Below, piece by piece: positions 1 to 8,923 of a DNA stretch of 39,429 nucleotides (the stretch's first letter is position 1; each line of letters begins with the position of its first letter). Below the pieces are notes generated by a model. The model worked only from the letters and a program-made list of their open reading frames with translations, ran no database searches and was not told the origin of the DNA. Source of the stretch: a virus. The stretch spans positions 1-39,429 of IMG/VR virus record IMGVR_UViG_3300009151_000156; one strand, 5' to 3'. The translations under genes and the position numbers were made by a program.

Positions 1-111
1 GACCAGTTCACGCGGCTGGTTGAGATGGTTCATCACCATGGTGTGGGGATCGATGCCCATCGCGTGGTAAATGGTGGCCACGATCTGCGTCGGATGAACC
101 GCGTTCTCCGC
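1..111 (-). CDS. DUF1501-like host protein, C-terminal fragment
   Basis: Read on the minus strand, the first 111 bases are open for 37 codons and continue off the left edge. The peptide contains [17 protein letters not shown], followed by [10 protein letters not shown]. This matches the near-C-terminal pattern of DUF1501 proteins (HP-x-D-L-x-A-T-I-Y-H-x-x-G-I-D-P, then a 'RP' segment), which are abundant in Planctomycetes and Verrucomicrobia. The fragment abuts the phage end, so this is taken as host DNA cut by the insertion. The frame stays open across the proposed junction, so the exact junction cannot be set from translation alone. Confidence 0.55.
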
Positions 112-126
112 TGTAAAACCGCGAAC

Positions 127-161
127 GGTTTGAGCCAATTCGGAGGAGGTTTGAGCAACTC
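127..161. repeat. Left-end transposase binding sites
   Basis: Two same-orientation copies of GGTTTGAGC occur at 127-135 (followed by CAA) and 148-156 (followed by AA). The second lies in a 17-base block, GGAGGTTTGAGCAACTC (145-161), that recurs inverted at 39275-39291 near the other end. A weaker third copy, CCTTGAGCGAG, lies at 188-198. Arrays of transposase sites near both termini are the hallmark of Mu attL/attR. Binding by this phage's MuA is inferred. Confidence 0.7.
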
Positions 162-212
162 TTCGCCTTTTGGTGCTTTTTAGACAGCCTTGAGCGAGCC
201 GTGAATCGGTCT

Positions 213-3200
213 TTAAGGCGGGCTGATCACCGAGCTTTCCACGAAGTCGATCAGCCCGACCGTAATTGCCGGCGAATCAGTCGCCGCGACACTCAACGCG
301 ACGGATGACGACGGCCCGTCGTAGCATCGGTTCAGAGGGTTAGGATCCCCGACAGAATCGACCGCGGCCGCAATTCCCGGAGCGACGGGAGTTGGGGAGA
401 CAGACCCGCTCCTCAGAACCAAACACTCGACCGAATGAACGACGGCGATCGAGTCGAACACGTTCCCCATGCTCGAGCCGTCGCTCCAGGCGAAGTCCGC
501 GGGGTTTCCGGTCGGGTGACACTGCCGGCCCGAGAAGATTCCGGACGTTAGATAGCGCCGGACGACTGAGACGTCCCGGACGATTTGAGCAACGACAACC
601 GGGGCCCCTTCGAGCATGTCCGCGAATTGATCCGGGAGGGCGTATATCGCGTCCCCGATCGACTCCCACCGGTATTGGATCTGACCCGTGTTTCCGCTGA
701 GGATTGGAGTCGATCCGACGAGGTCGATCCCGCCGCCGGACGTTACGATCTCAAGGGCAGAGTCCGCCCACGCCGACCACGTCGTTATTCCCGGCGCGGG
801 AAAGGGCCCCTCGTAGAGGATGGCGAAGTCCGAACCGGAGCCTGCGCCCGCCTCCCAAGTTCCGGGCCCGGCGAAGACGTTCGCGCCGTTGCGGACGACA
901 ACGCCACCGATCTGTTGGAGCCCGCTTCCGGTCCTCATTTGAAGGCTCGCGGGAACCATGACCCGGAACTCCGTTAGGAGGTTGAGGGCCTTCGAGAACC
1001 CCGCCGCCACTTCGGCAAACGGCATCGTCCACTGGAGAGGTCCAAAACCCTGCGGCTTGTCTGCCCTGGTTTCCTCCTTCCCGACCTCGCTTGTGGGCCC
1101 GGTTCCAAGGGTCGAAAACCAGCGGCCTCCGGACGCCTGGAAACAAAGGTTTTCAAACGTGAAGGAATAAAGCCCGACCGACCCGTAGGCGCACGAGTTC
1201 GTGACGCTCGTTTGGCCGTCAATAAACCCCTCACAAGCGGCGCGAATGTAGAGGTCCAACATTGGGAAGATGTCGCTTCCCATCGGGGTGTCCGAATCGT
1301 CGCCGTCGTCGTTCCCATCGAGCCACGGTTCCGGGACAAGGCGGACGAAATTAAAATGGGGCCATGCGGCCCCCCAAGGGCGGTCTGGTTGGCTTTGAAT
1401 TGGAGAGTTCCACGACTCATCGCCGAGCTTGATCGAGGCGTTGGTTCCGGTCGTGTCCTTGACGATCTTTTCCCGGAGGCCGTTCTCCCATGTTCGATAG
1501 CTCTCCGCGCGCAACGCTGAGACATCCCAAGTCGATGGATCTCGGGCGATCGTTCCGGGGGCCCCTGAGTGGTGATGCACCCGACCCTGAAGCGTCACCT
1601 TCACGAGGTCGCCGTCCATGACCACGCTTTGAACTTCAGGCCACGGTTCGAACACCCTACACGAACGGTAGAAGTCGCGCCGGGCACCCTCGCAAACCGT
1701 GTCGCCAACCGTGCAAAGCGCGCGGTTCGCTCTGCCCCCCGCCGACAGGGCCAAAGGCGTTGGCATATATCGGAAGCTTTCCGGGATCTCAGGGGTGAGA
1801 ACCGCGGCGGGTGAGATCATCCGGTTCCCGAAGGCCACGTGCTTGACCACGACCTTATCCAACGCGATGGCCGGATCCCCGAAAACACAGCGGTCCATCA
1901 TGCCTAGGTAATCGCTAAACGCCTCGGGCTTGTAGATGCTCGCCGGGTTGTCCTTGTAGGGCAGGAGTTGAACCCCGAGAAGCCAGCGGTTGCTCCATCC
2001 TTGAGGCTCCGCAGTCGCCCGGATCCCGTCCGCTTCCCAGACTTGTCCGGCGCCGGTGAATTCCGCCGTGTCCGAACGCCCGACAAACGTCTGCCCGACC
2101 CCGAACATCCGCCCGGCATACGTGACCGCCTGCCCGGCTGTTCCCTGGACGATATACTTCCGGCCCCAAACGATCGCACCGGAGCCAACCTGGAAGCGGG
2201 ACGGGGCGATCCCCTCGAACAGATCGACCGGGGTCGCATGGCTCAACCCGTAGGAATAGCGGTTGAACCAAAGGACCGAGTTCCCGTTCTCGATCGCGTA
2301 GCCGGCGAGTTGAGGCGCCGCCATCATTCGGACCGACTGGGAAAGCCTTCGGGCGGCATCGAATACGGCGTTCGAATTGATCGGCCCGAGCGTCCCCGGC
2401 AATGCGACGTGCCCGAGTTGGGAGCGGATCACGCCCTCGCTTTGGTAGGCGTCTCCGATCTCTCGGGAGAACTCGCAAGAGTCCCCGGATCCGTCCACCC
2501 AATCGCCGCCGATCACCCCGCCGCAACGGAGGATCAAGTAGAGGTCCGCGAGGCTGGGTTGGTAGGCCATGAGTTCCGTGATTTCGCACCGGATCTCCCC
2601 CGCCGTGTCGAAGCCGGCGGAGGAAGCCAACCTGAACCCGAATTGTCCGCCCTCGCTTGGCCGGTCGAAGGTGAGGATCGCGGCGCCGCTCCCGTCCGCT
2701 GCAGGCGTGATCGTGATCACCCCGAGGACGTCCCCGCCCTTCAGCACCTCGACGTTGAGAACGCCGACAAGTTTTTTGACCCGAACGAAGGCTGAGGCGC
2801 AAACAAAACCCGGCGAGACGTTGTACCACGACCCGAGGCCGCCGACGGTGTTCTTGATCATCGTGCCTGCGGGGAGCCATCCCGCCGCGCCCGTGATCTC
2901 CCAACGTGGGTATCGGGGGGCCACATACGGGCCGACCTCGATCCCGCGTTGAGGGCTTAAATGGTATTGAGTCGTGAGGACCTCTTGGACACGGAACGCC
3001 GCGTCACCCCATCCGCCCGTCGCTCGCTGGGAATCGGTCCCGCGGAACTCACGGATGAACGCGTTGAGGGCGCGGTCATAAAATCCGCTGTCGGTTTTGC
3101 GGAGCGATGGGTTTGACGTGTACGGCCCTTCGAGCCAGAGCTTCTTCCGCAGGACGTCGACCGTTCCGTTGAACTTGAAAACGACGTTGGCGAATGGAGT

Positions 3201-3914
3201 CGAGACCACGCCGAGCGCATCGCCTGGATTGCTCGGGCATGTCCCGTAACTTCGGACCGTCAACGACCCGTCAAGTTTAGTGAACTGCACCGTGTAGGAA
3301 GCGGTGGTGTCGTAAGGGGCCCCGCACTGTCCGAGATACTCGGGGCCCGGAAGATAGTCTCCCCAACAAGCGGCCGCGGTTGCGGATGTCGGGTTTTGCC
3401 GGAGGTAGGAATGGGAGGCGGCCGCGGTGAGCGCTGGAGCCCCCATCCCGCCCGTCAACGGATCGATGGCGCCGCGTTGTCGTTTGGCGAGCGTCCAGAG
3501 TTCCTCGGGCGATCCTCCGCCCGCGTCCATGTCGATGCCGCCCGATCCGGGGTCCGAGATCCTCAGATCCTCAGAATCGACCCCCGCCGTCGCGTTCCCA
3601 TAAACGAACGCCGGCATAGCGCTTGCGAGGTTCGCGCCTTCCGGATCTCCGGGCCCCGTGGCCGGGTATTCGGCGGAGTTCTTTGCGAGCATCTGAAAGA
3701 CCTCGAAGAACTCGGCTTGCGTCGGGAATAAGAACCCCGAGGAGTCCGGATTCCGGATCTGCCGGAATGCCTGAAAGAGCGACCAAACGATCCGCCACGG
3801 GACCGACGGGCCAAGCTTGACGCGGTCGTTCATCGCGCGGGCTTGGCTCGCGTACACCCGAGAGGAAACCGGGTCGCCCGGAGCGGGCACGATCGCTCGG
3901 GTGTACGTGAACAT
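213..3914 (-). CDS. Very large tail protein, last gene of the late block
   Basis: This 1233-residue protein is the largest in the phage and the last late gene, ending about 100 bases from the left terminus. No domain is recognised with confidence. It has no signal peptide or membrane segment, is rich in Gly, Ser and Trp, and contains many scattered cysteines (for example [13 protein letters not shown] and [12 protein letters not shown]), unusual for a cytoplasmic phage protein. Its position after the tape measure and a 300-residue tail protein suggests a distal tail, baseplate hub or central fibre component. The N-terminus ([15 protein letters not shown]) sits 9 bases after the previous stop. 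The function is inferred from position only. Confidence 0.8.
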   Translation of the reverse strand: MFTYTRAIVPAPGDPVSSRVYASQARAMNDRVKLGPSVPWRIVWSLFQAFRQIRNPDSSGFLFPTQAEFFEVFQMLAKNSAEYPATGPGDPEGANLASAMPAFVYGNATAGVDSEDLRISDPGSGGIDMDAGGGSPEELWTLAKRQRGAIDPLTGGMGAPALTAAASHSYLRQNPTSATAAACWGDYLPGPEYLGQCGAPYDTTASYTVQFTKLDGSLTVRSYGTCPSNPGDALGVVSTPFANVVFKFNGTVDVLRKKLWLEGPYTSNPSLRKTDSGFYDRALNAFIREFRGTDSQRATGGWGDAAFRVQEVLTTQYHLSPQRGIEVGPYVAPRYPRWEITGAAGWLPAGTMIKNTVGGLGSWYNVSPGFVCASAFVRVKKLVGVLNVEVLKGGDVLGVITITPAADGSGAAILTFDRPSEGGQFGFRLASSAGFDTAGEIRCEITELMAYQPSLADLYLILRCGGVIGGDWVDGSGDSCEFSREIGDAYQSEGVIRSQLGHVALPGTLGPINSNAVFDAARRLSQSVRMMAAPQLAGYAIENGNSVLWFNRYSYGLSHATPVDLFEGIAPSRFQVGSGAIVWGRKYIVQGTAGQAVTYAGRMFGVGQTFVGRSDTAEFTGAGQVWEADGIRATAEPQGWSNRWLLGVQLLPYKDNPASIYKPEAFSDYLGMMDRCVFGDPAIALDKVVVKHVAFGNRMISPAAVLTPEIPESFRYMPTPLALSAGGRANRALCTVGDTVCEGARRDFYRSCRVFEPWPEVQSVVMDGDLVKVTLQGRVHHHSGAPGTIARDPSTWDVSALRAESYRTWENGLREKIVKDTTGTNASIKLGDESWNSPIQSQPDRPWGAAWPHFNFVRLVPEPWLDGNDDGDDSDTPMGSDIFPMLDLYIRAACEGFIDGQTSVTNSCAYGSVGLYSFTFENLCFQASGGRWFSTLGTGPTSEVGKEETRADKPQGFGPLQWTMPFAEVAAGFSKALNLLTEFRVMVPASLQMRTGSGLQQIGGVVVRNGANVFAGPGTWEAGAGSGSDFAILYEGPFPAPGITTWSAWADSALEIVTSGGGIDLVGSTPILSGNTGQIQYRWESIGDAIYALPDQFADMLEGAPVVVAQIVRDVSVVRRYLTSGIFSGRQCHPTGNPADFAWSDGSSMGNVFDSIAVVHSVECLVLRSGSVSPTPVAPGIAAAVDSVGDPNPLNRCYDGPSSSVALSVAATDSPAITVGLIDFVESSVISPP

Positions 3915-3923
3915 CGAAGGGGA

Positions 3924-4310
3924 TCAGGCGGCCGCGACGACAGCCTCGTATGGGACGGAGGCGATCGGGCTTTGAACGCTCGGGGCGTTGAACATCCGCC
4001 CAACGAACGCCTCGCCGGGGAGGATCTTCGCGATGCTCCGGGCCGCGGCGCTGATCGTTTCGCGGACGATGATATATTGCCCCGCCGTGGTCGAAGTGTT
4101 GTGGATCTCAACGAGCATCTCCGCATCCGGGACCGATCCGAGGGCGACCGCTGTGTCGGTGCTTGGGGTTCCGCTCGTGTATCCGTTCGAGTGGTTGTGG
4201 AGCTCGCTTGTCCGGGCGACGCTCACGCCGGAGACGCTACAAGTGATCGAGCCTCCGGCGGCATCCTGAGACACGAGAGAGGCGGTGAGTGTGGCTGTTC
4301 CTGCGGGCAT
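3924..4310 (-). CDS. Small tail-region protein, 128 aa
   Basis: The protein is rich in Ala, Ser, Thr and Val and is predicted to be mostly beta. It includes the segments AEMLVEIHNTSTTAGQYIIV and KILPGEAFVGRMFNAP. A pattern of 'mean value / amount of substance with error term' strands of this kind is common in small virion proteins that decorate capsids or tails. It resembles in style the cement-like protein at 16438-16839. It lies between two large tail genes, so a tail accessory or fibre-attachment role is more likely than a head role. There is no signal peptide. The family is not recognised. Confidence 0.75.
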   Translation of the reverse strand: MPAGTATLTASLVSQDAAGGSITCSVSGVSVARTSELHNHSNGYTSGTPSTDTAVALGSVPDAEMLVEIHNTSTTAGQYIIVRETISAAARSIAKILPGEAFVGRMFNAPSVQSPIASVPYEAVVAAA

Positions 4311-4353
4311 AAGATTGGATTAAGTGAGGGTTTACCGGCGGTTGAAACTGGGA

Positions 4354-4548
4354 TCAAACGAAGCGGGGAATGCTCGAAGCCTGTCGGCGCTGGACGCCAC
4401 TTGATCGCGCGGGCCTCGATTGAGATCCGAGCGGGTGAGAATCCACCTGAGACCACGCGGTCCGCTGGAGGGTGTTTTGCCGGGTGTTGTCCTGAATTTC
4501 ACGGATCGCTTGAGAGATGGGCCCGTTGCCCCTTAGTGGTCGGCTCAT
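4354..4548 (-). CDS. Possible 64-aa ORF in tail region
   Basis: The 242 bases between two tail genes (4311-4552) contain one short ORF whose ATG follows the upstream stop by 4 bases. The protein starts MSRPLRGNGPISQAIREIQ and then becomes very basic and low-complexity (QSRPARSSGVQRRQASS), which makes the second half doubtful. In the overlapping minus frame the stretch 4320-4456 also reads well (SIEARAIKWRPAPTGFEH), so a frameshifted longer gene is possible. Its location matches the compact late operon, but no family is recognised. Confidence 0.35.
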   Translation of the reverse strand: MSRPLRGNGPISQAIREIQDNTRQNTLQRTAWSQVDSHPLGSQSRPARSSGVQRRQASSIPRFV

Positions 4549-4552
4549 GTGG

Positions 4553-5455
4553 TTAGAGGATTGGTGCCCCGTAAATGAAGGCGTCGAACTCGTCGGCGAA
4601 GGTGTAGTTCGTCTCGACGCGGACGCGGTTCGCGTCCTCCTGGTTGAAGCTTGGCATTTCCTTGATCCAGAACCCTGCCATTAGGCGGTCGCTCGCCCTG
4701 ATTTTCGCCCGGATCAATGGGATCAGATCGCTCTCGATCCGGAGCAATGCCCCGGTCGTGTAGAGGCCGCCGAAATTGTCGAAATCGACACCCGCCGCAG
4801 TCACCGATGCGTTCGACGGGCAGACGTCAACCCTCGACAGCATCACGCCCGCAACCGGGAAACTATCCGACCCGAGACCATAAGATCCCAAGAGTAGCTC
4901 GAACGTCTTCATGTCGGCGGCCGCCGTCACTTTGTAGCGCCGCATGAGCTCCGTGAACGAGAGCTTCCACGAAGAGGTTGAGTCGACCGGCGTTGGGTTG
5001 TTGCTCGTTGTATCCCCTCGAACGAGCGCCTCGAAGTCTGTCCGGAACCTGTTCCTGGTTTGGGCATCCTTGAAGATCGCGATCATCGCGTTTCTCACGC
5101 GCGGGATCATCCAGAGCGGTTTCGTGAGCCGGGCCGGCTGAAGCTTCCAAACGGTGACGATCTGAGAATCCGGCGACGGCGGGTTCGATGGATCGAGCCC
5201 TTGGTAAATCGCGCGGAGGATGTAGAAGGCGTCGCTGTCCTTGTACGGCGTGATCGATTTGATTCCGCCGAGTGCGGTCGCAAGATTCCAGACGACAGCG
5301 CGCTTCCCGAGGAACGAACGGGTCGCCGCCCAAATGAGCGACTGCGGGTCCTGGTGCGCCTCGACCGGCAATTCCAGGACCATGCTTCGCGGGTCGAACT
5401 TCGACGTCTTGACGTAGCTTGGCGGCTGGGACTGAACGATGGTGGGAAGAATCAT
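4553..5455 (-). CDS. Putative distal tail protein, 300 aa
   Basis: The gene follows the tape measure with only a few bases between them, the usual place for distal tail or baseplate proteins in siphoviruses. It is a soluble 300-residue protein with no signal peptide. The C-terminal half contains SELIPLIRAKI-type mixed segments and ends with TNYTFADEFDAFIYGAPIL, which looks like the end of a beta-sandwich domain. No catalytic motif is visible, so there is no support for calling it an endolysin. The assignment is by position. Confidence 0.7.
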   Translation of the reverse strand: MILPTIVQSQPPSYVKTSKFDPRSMVLELPVEAHQDPQSLIWAATRSFLGKRAVVWNLATALGGIKSITPYKDSDAFYILRAIYQGLDPSNPPSPDSQIVTVWKLQPARLTKPLWMIPRVRNAMIAIFKDAQTRNRFRTDFEALVRGDTTSNNPTPVDSTSSWKLSFTELMRRYKVTAAADMKTFELLLGSYGLGSDSFPVAGVMLSRVDVCPSNASVTAAGVDFDNFGGLYTTGALLRIESDLIPLIRAKIRASDRLMAGFWIKEMPSFNQEDANRVRVETNYTFADEFDAFIYGAPIL

Positions 5456-5458
5456 GGC

Positions 5459-6709
5459 TCAGAATGCGCCCGAGATTTGAGACGGCAACGACCGCAAAAG
5501 AGCGGTGGCTTGTTTGAGCTCTGCCAACTGTTGTTTGCTCAACTCCGGCAGACTGTCTCCGGCGCCGCCCACGAAGAGCCCGATCTTTGAAAGCTCGTCC
5601 CCCGGCATCCTGTACCCGGTGTTGTTCCTGGACATTCGAGAGACTCGGTCGATCTCGATTTGCTCCTGTTGGCCCGTGAGCCGCGCGGCGATGAGTGAGC
5701 GCTGATCCGCGACCCCCGCCAGGGCGTTCCGTGTCTTCGCGGACTCCTCGACGTCATCCTTCGATCGGTCCAGATGCTCGTTGAGTTGCTTCTCTTGAAG
5801 ATCGAGGCCCGCCAATTGGTTTCGGGACTCCTCTTCGGCGATGCCGCGGAGCCGCGCCGCGTACCGCTCGTTCGTGATCAATCCGAGCTCGAGCTTCTGC
5901 CGGAGTTGCGCCTTCTCCGTGTCGAACTCCGTCTGGGCGATTTCGGCGAGCACGTGGGCATGGTTCCGGGCGGCCTCTTCCTCCGTTTTATAACTCGTGA
6001 GGACCGCCGCTTTGATTTGCTGGATGAGCTCCGGGATCTTCGCCTGGACTCCCGAGGAGATGATCCCGCCGGCAAACGAGCTCGACCGCGATGCGACCCC
6101 GTTTTGACGAAGGAGGGTGAGAATCGTCTGGTCGAGGTCCTCCGCGTTTCCGCCGCGGAAGGCTCCGCTCGTTCGCCCTTCCGACACGACGCCCCGGAGG
6201 CGGTTTAGAACCTCCGCGTTGTTTCCCGTTTGGGATCCCTGGATCGCGCCGTTGAGCCGGCGCGTTTCCTTCATCTGGTAAAACCCATAGGCGACCGCAC
6301 CGATCCCGGCTGCAGCACCCGCTCCCGCGGCGAGAGCTCCGCTCCCGATCGCGCCCAACTGGGAAACCACGCTCACGAGTTCGCGGAGCCGGAGGATCTC
6401 AATCCCGATGCCGTCGATCCCGAGAACTCGGGAGATGGCCCGGATCTTAAGCTGGGCGTTCGCGAGCTTCTCGTATTCCGCGGTCGTCTGGGAGACGATC
6501 TTCGGCCCGCTCGCCGAGCTCTCGCCGGAATAGGATTTTTTGTCCGCCAGGAATGAAGCGGGGTCCGATGCTAGGTTTGTTGAGGACCGGAAAAACCGCT
6601 GGGCCGACGCCGCCATGTTGTCGAGGCGCGCCGTCGTCGCGTCCGCTTCCTTCCGGACATCCGAGAAGTCGGCTTCGCCTTTGATCTTCAGCGTTCGTTG
6701 GTCGCCCAT
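5459..6709 (-). CDS. Tape measure-like tail protein, short
   Basis: The start MGDQRTLKIKGEADF at 6709 is chosen because it lies 1 base after the previous stop; the frame is open further upstream but there overlaps the preceding gene. The 416-residue protein has a helical N-terminus, a hydrophobic Gly/Ala-rich segment (GALAAGAGAAAGIGAVAYGF, about residues 125-150) and a long charged coiled coil (about 235-345). This architecture and its position after the tail assembly gene fit a tape measure protein, which sets tail length and helps DNA exit. At roughly 0.15 nm per residue the tail would be about 60 nm. It lacks any recognisable lytic domain. Confidence 0.65.
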   Translation of the reverse strand: MGDQRTLKIKGEADFSDVRKEADATTARLDNMAASAQRFFRSSTNLASDPASFLADKKSYSGESSASGPKIVSQTTAEYEKLANAQLKIRAISRVLGIDGIGIEILRLRELVSVVSQLGAIGSGALAAGAGAAAGIGAVAYGFYQMKETRRLNGAIQGSQTGNNAEVLNRLRGVVSEGRTSGAFRGGNAEDLDQTILTLLRQNGVASRSSSFAGGIISSGVQAKIPELIQQIKAAVLTSYKTEEEAARNHAHVLAEIAQTEFDTEKAQLRQKLELGLITNERYAARLRGIAEEESRNQLAGLDLQEKQLNEHLDRSKDDVEESAKTRNALAGVADQRSLIAARLTGQQEQIEIDRVSRMSRNNTGYRMPGDELSKIGLFVGGAGDSLPELSKQQLAELKQATALLRSLPSQISGAF

Positions 6710-6710
6710 A

Positions 6711-7361
6711 TCAGGATAAAGCGCGGAGCCGCGCCTCTTGTGTCGCCGCCCATTCGAGGCGGGCCTTGGTTTCCTGCGGATCGAATGCCCGGCGTCGAGC
6801 GTCCGCTTCGGCTTCCCCTCCGTTCCCGTCGATCGTGAGGACGTTGCGTTCCTCCCATCGGGCGAGCCAAAGCCAATTTGCTTGCGCGACTGGGATGTCG
6901 AGGACCGCCGGCCACGCCACGTTCCATTGAGATGCCAACGCTTGCGCCAAAAGGAGCTCGTGGGGGGTTCCCCTCTTCCCGTCGTCGCTTCCTCCTTCCG
7001 CCTTTTCAAACGGCGGAAGGCTCGCCTCGGAATCGATCCAGTCCTCGATGATGTCGGCGTCCAGGAGATGGCGCCCCGCGCGGCGAATCGTGAACCACGC
7101 GATTGTGAAGCGGCCCCGTCGGGTTCCGATTCCGGCGGCCGCTTCTTGCCATGTCCTCGTGATCACGTACCACGCCATCGCCACTTGGCCGGCGGACGGG
7201 TCCTCCTCCACCCTGGTTGTTAAAAGCGGATTGAATGGGGACCCCAATCGGCGGAGCAACGCGAGATGGCCAAGCGTGAGCGGCCCGAGGCGGAGCCCGG
7301 CGAGGCGCGCAATGGTTGGAACCACTGCGCGCGCAAAACGATCTGACGGGGAATCGATCAC
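6711..7361 (-). CDS. Tail assembly chaperone-like protein
   Basis: The gene sits between the tail tube candidate and the tape measure, the standard slot for tail assembly chaperones (lambda gpG/gpT, Mu gp41-type). The N-terminus contains LRLGPLTLGHLALLRRLGSP, a 'G-P-L-T-L-G-H-x-x-L-L-x-x-x-G-S-P-F' pattern I associate with tail assembly proteins of Verrucomicrobial phages. The C-terminus is Trp-, Arg- and Glu-rich (ANWLWLARWEERNV). I see no evident slippery frameshift into a longer product. Function is by position and pattern. Confidence 0.7.
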   Translation of the reverse strand: MIDSPSDRFARAVVPTIARLAGLRLGPLTLGHLALLRRLGSPFNPLLTTRVEEDPSAGQVAMAWYVITRTWQEAAAGIGTRRGRFTIAWFTIRRAGRHLLDADIIEDWIDSEASLPPFEKAEGGSDDGKRGTPHELLLAQALASQWNVAWPAVLDIPVAQANWLWLARWEERNVLTIDGNGGEAEADARRRAFDPQETKARLEWAATQEARLRALS

Positions 7362-7368
7362 CAGAGGA

Positions 7369-7818
7369 TCAAGAGACCGCCGCCAGGACGCTGGGAACGT
7401 TCGAGGTCGGGGGCCCGGTGCGAATCAGGGTGAGCTTCACTTTCCAAGCGTCTCCCTTGGACGGAGAGATCCCGCCTTTTCCGTCATACGTCCAATCTCC
7501 GTCGATAAATAGCGAGGCCCCAGTACCGGAGAGCGTAACGGTCGAGCCAGCGACCGGAAGCTTCAGGTTTGCTTGAGCTCCGGCAACCGTTCCGGGCACC
7601 GCTGAATCGACAATGATCGCCTCGATCTCGATCGTGTCCTGCGGGTTCGCGTAGGCTTTCGCCATCACGTTGTTGTTGCCGTCGAGGACCTCGACCGATG
7701 GGGTCGTTCGAGAGAACGACATGTTGGCGATTACGTTCTGCGCGGTCGAGAGCTCCGCCGTGAGCATTAAGCCGTTGATTCCGATGTAACAGGCTTTGCC
7801 TGAGATTTTCATGGACAT
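7369..7818 (-). CDS. Major tail (tube) protein candidate
   Basis: This 149-residue beta-rich protein begins MSMKISGKACYIGINGLMLTAELS and contains VAGSTVTLSGTGASLFIDGDWTYDGKG and WKVKLTLIRTGPP. Size, beta content and position between a tail terminator candidate and the tail assembly gene match tube proteins of siphophages. A contractile sheath gene (Mu gpL type) is absent beside it, which argues for a non-contractile tail. A small second Met (residue 3) could also be the start. Confidence 0.6.
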   Translation of the reverse strand: MSMKISGKACYIGINGLMLTAELSTAQNVIANMSFSRTTPSVEVLDGNNNVMAKAYANPQDTIEIEAIIVDSAVPGTVAGAQANLKLPVAGSTVTLSGTGASLFIDGDWTYDGKGGISPSKGDAWKVKLTLIRTGPPTSNVPSVLAAVS

Positions 7819-7830
7819 AAGTTTTCCTTG

Positions 7831-8340
7831 TTAGGGGGTTCCCGAGAGTGCGACCGGGGTTTCGTCTTCGACTCCGAAGACATACAACGACCGGAGGGCG
7901 ATTTCGTAGCTAACGACCGGTGCCCCTTCTTGGGGTGCCCCGATTAAACGAATGGGGGATACTTCAGGAATCGGAACAAGCGGAGACCACCCGCCGTCCG
8001 GGGCCCAATTCAGGAGCGCAATGTAAACCCGGAGCGCCGCGGCCGCGGCCGTGATTCGTGTTCCCTCTCCAAATTGGTTTTGAACGATGTTTTCGTTCAC
8101 GATCACCGACACCTTTGCGACAAGTTCCGAGGCGACCTCGCCGCCCTGGATCTCGGGAGTCGAGACGATGAGGCAAAGCCCGAGCTTCGATTGGAGGGCG
8201 ACCTTGAGCTTCTGCTCGAAGTCGCTCAAACGCTCCGTCAAGACTTCGACGGGTGGAGGCCCGGAGAATCCGCCCCGATCGAGGAGGCGTCCGCGGACGC
8301 TCTCGTTGAGTTGGTCAATGAGATCGAAGCCTTGCCACAT
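7831..8340 (-). CDS. Tail terminator / Mu gp37-like protein
   Basis: The start MWQGFDLIDQLNE at 8340 is chosen over an upstream in-frame Met because it lies 1 base after the gpG-like stop. The 169-residue protein has an N-terminal helix, then KVSVIVNENIVQNQFGEGT and YIALLNWAPDGGWSPLVP strands, and ends in a YEIALRSLYVFGVED strand. This resembles the alpha/beta fold of tail terminator or neck proteins (DUF1834/gp37 position in Mu-like phages). The order gpG-like, terminator, tube is the common one. The family assignment is tentative. Confidence 0.6.
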   Translation of the reverse strand: MWQGFDLIDQLNESVRGRLLDRGGFSGPPPVEVLTERLSDFEQKLKVALQSKLGLCLIVSTPEIQGGEVASELVAKVSVIVNENIVQNQFGEGTRITAAAAALRVYIALLNWAPDGGWSPLVPIPEVSPIRLIGAPQEGAPVVSYEIALRSLYVFGVEDETPVALSGTP

Positions 8341-8341
8341 A

Positions 8342-8923
8342 TCAATTGAGGAGCGCGTCGGCGCTCTCTTCGACGGCATCCATCGCCGCCTTCATTAAGG
8401 ATCCGGTGCTCGGGATTGCGTTCGGGTCCGCGGCTTGCGTCACCTGTCGCACAACAAGAAAGAGGACCTCCCCGACAACACCCTTCGCTTCAATCGACGT
8501 GATGATTCCAACGAGGTTCCCCCGATTCAGCGGGACGAACTTGGTCTCGCCGTCCGCCCTCATCTCGCGAGCCGTTTTCCCGTAAGAACGAGGAGACACG
8601 GGAAACGCTAGGGCCTTTGAGTTGACGGGCCGGATTGTCCCGCCATAGAGCTTTTGGAGGATTGGCGCGGGAATCGTCACGACCGCTTCGGTCTCGCTCG
8701 AAGTGACCGAGGTTCCCGCCGAAATCTTTGCCCAAAACCCCGTCTTGGGTGCTCCCATTTTGTTCGGTTCATGCTCGCGCCGGTCGAAGTGCTCCTGGAC
8801 CGCCGATAGCATGGCCGCCCCGATCGCCTGATGCAGGACGCGGCCGCCGAGACGCTCCCCGAGCTTCCGGATCGCCGGGGTCGCGCCGTTCGCCGTCAAG
8901 CGGATGTTGATCGAGGCGCTCAT
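8342..8923 (-). CDS. Virion morphogenesis protein, Mu gpG-like
   Basis: A 193-residue basic protein. The segments EHFDRREHEPNKMGAP, SSETEAVVTIPAPILQKLYGG and VNSKALAFPVSPRSYGKT match the phage virion morphogenesis family (Mu gpG / P2 gpS), where an early 'FDxxGxPxxWxPL'-like helix-loop precedes a 'hxxGGxIxPxxxKAL-x-FP' element. These proteins complete tails and help join heads and tails. It lies directly after the gpF-like gene, as in Mu. Its C-terminal helix (SLMKAAMDAVEESADALL) is typical. Confidence 0.75.
   Translation of the reverse strand: MSASINIRLTANGATPAIRKLGERLGGRVLHQAIGAAMLSAVQEHFDRREHEPNKMGAPKTGFWAKISAGTSVTSSETEAVVTIPAPILQKLYGGTIRPVNSKALAFPVSPRSYGKTAREMRADGETKFVPLNRGNLVGIITSIEAKGVVGEVLFLVVRQVTQAADPNAIPSTGSLMKAAMDAVEESADALLN

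Noticed and set aside
1968-2795. 275-codon plus ORF opposite the large tail gene
   Set aside because: Antisense to a clear gene, with no motif and a composition skewed to Arg, Asp and Pro.
1915-2904. 329-codon minus ORF within the large tail gene
   Set aside because: It is fully inside the 1233-residue gene in another frame and is Arg-, Gly- and Pro-rich, as expected from GC-rich shadow sequence.
3843-4556. 237-codon plus ORF over tail genes
   Set aside because: Antisense to two minus-strand genes, rich in Arg and Gly, with no recognised domain.
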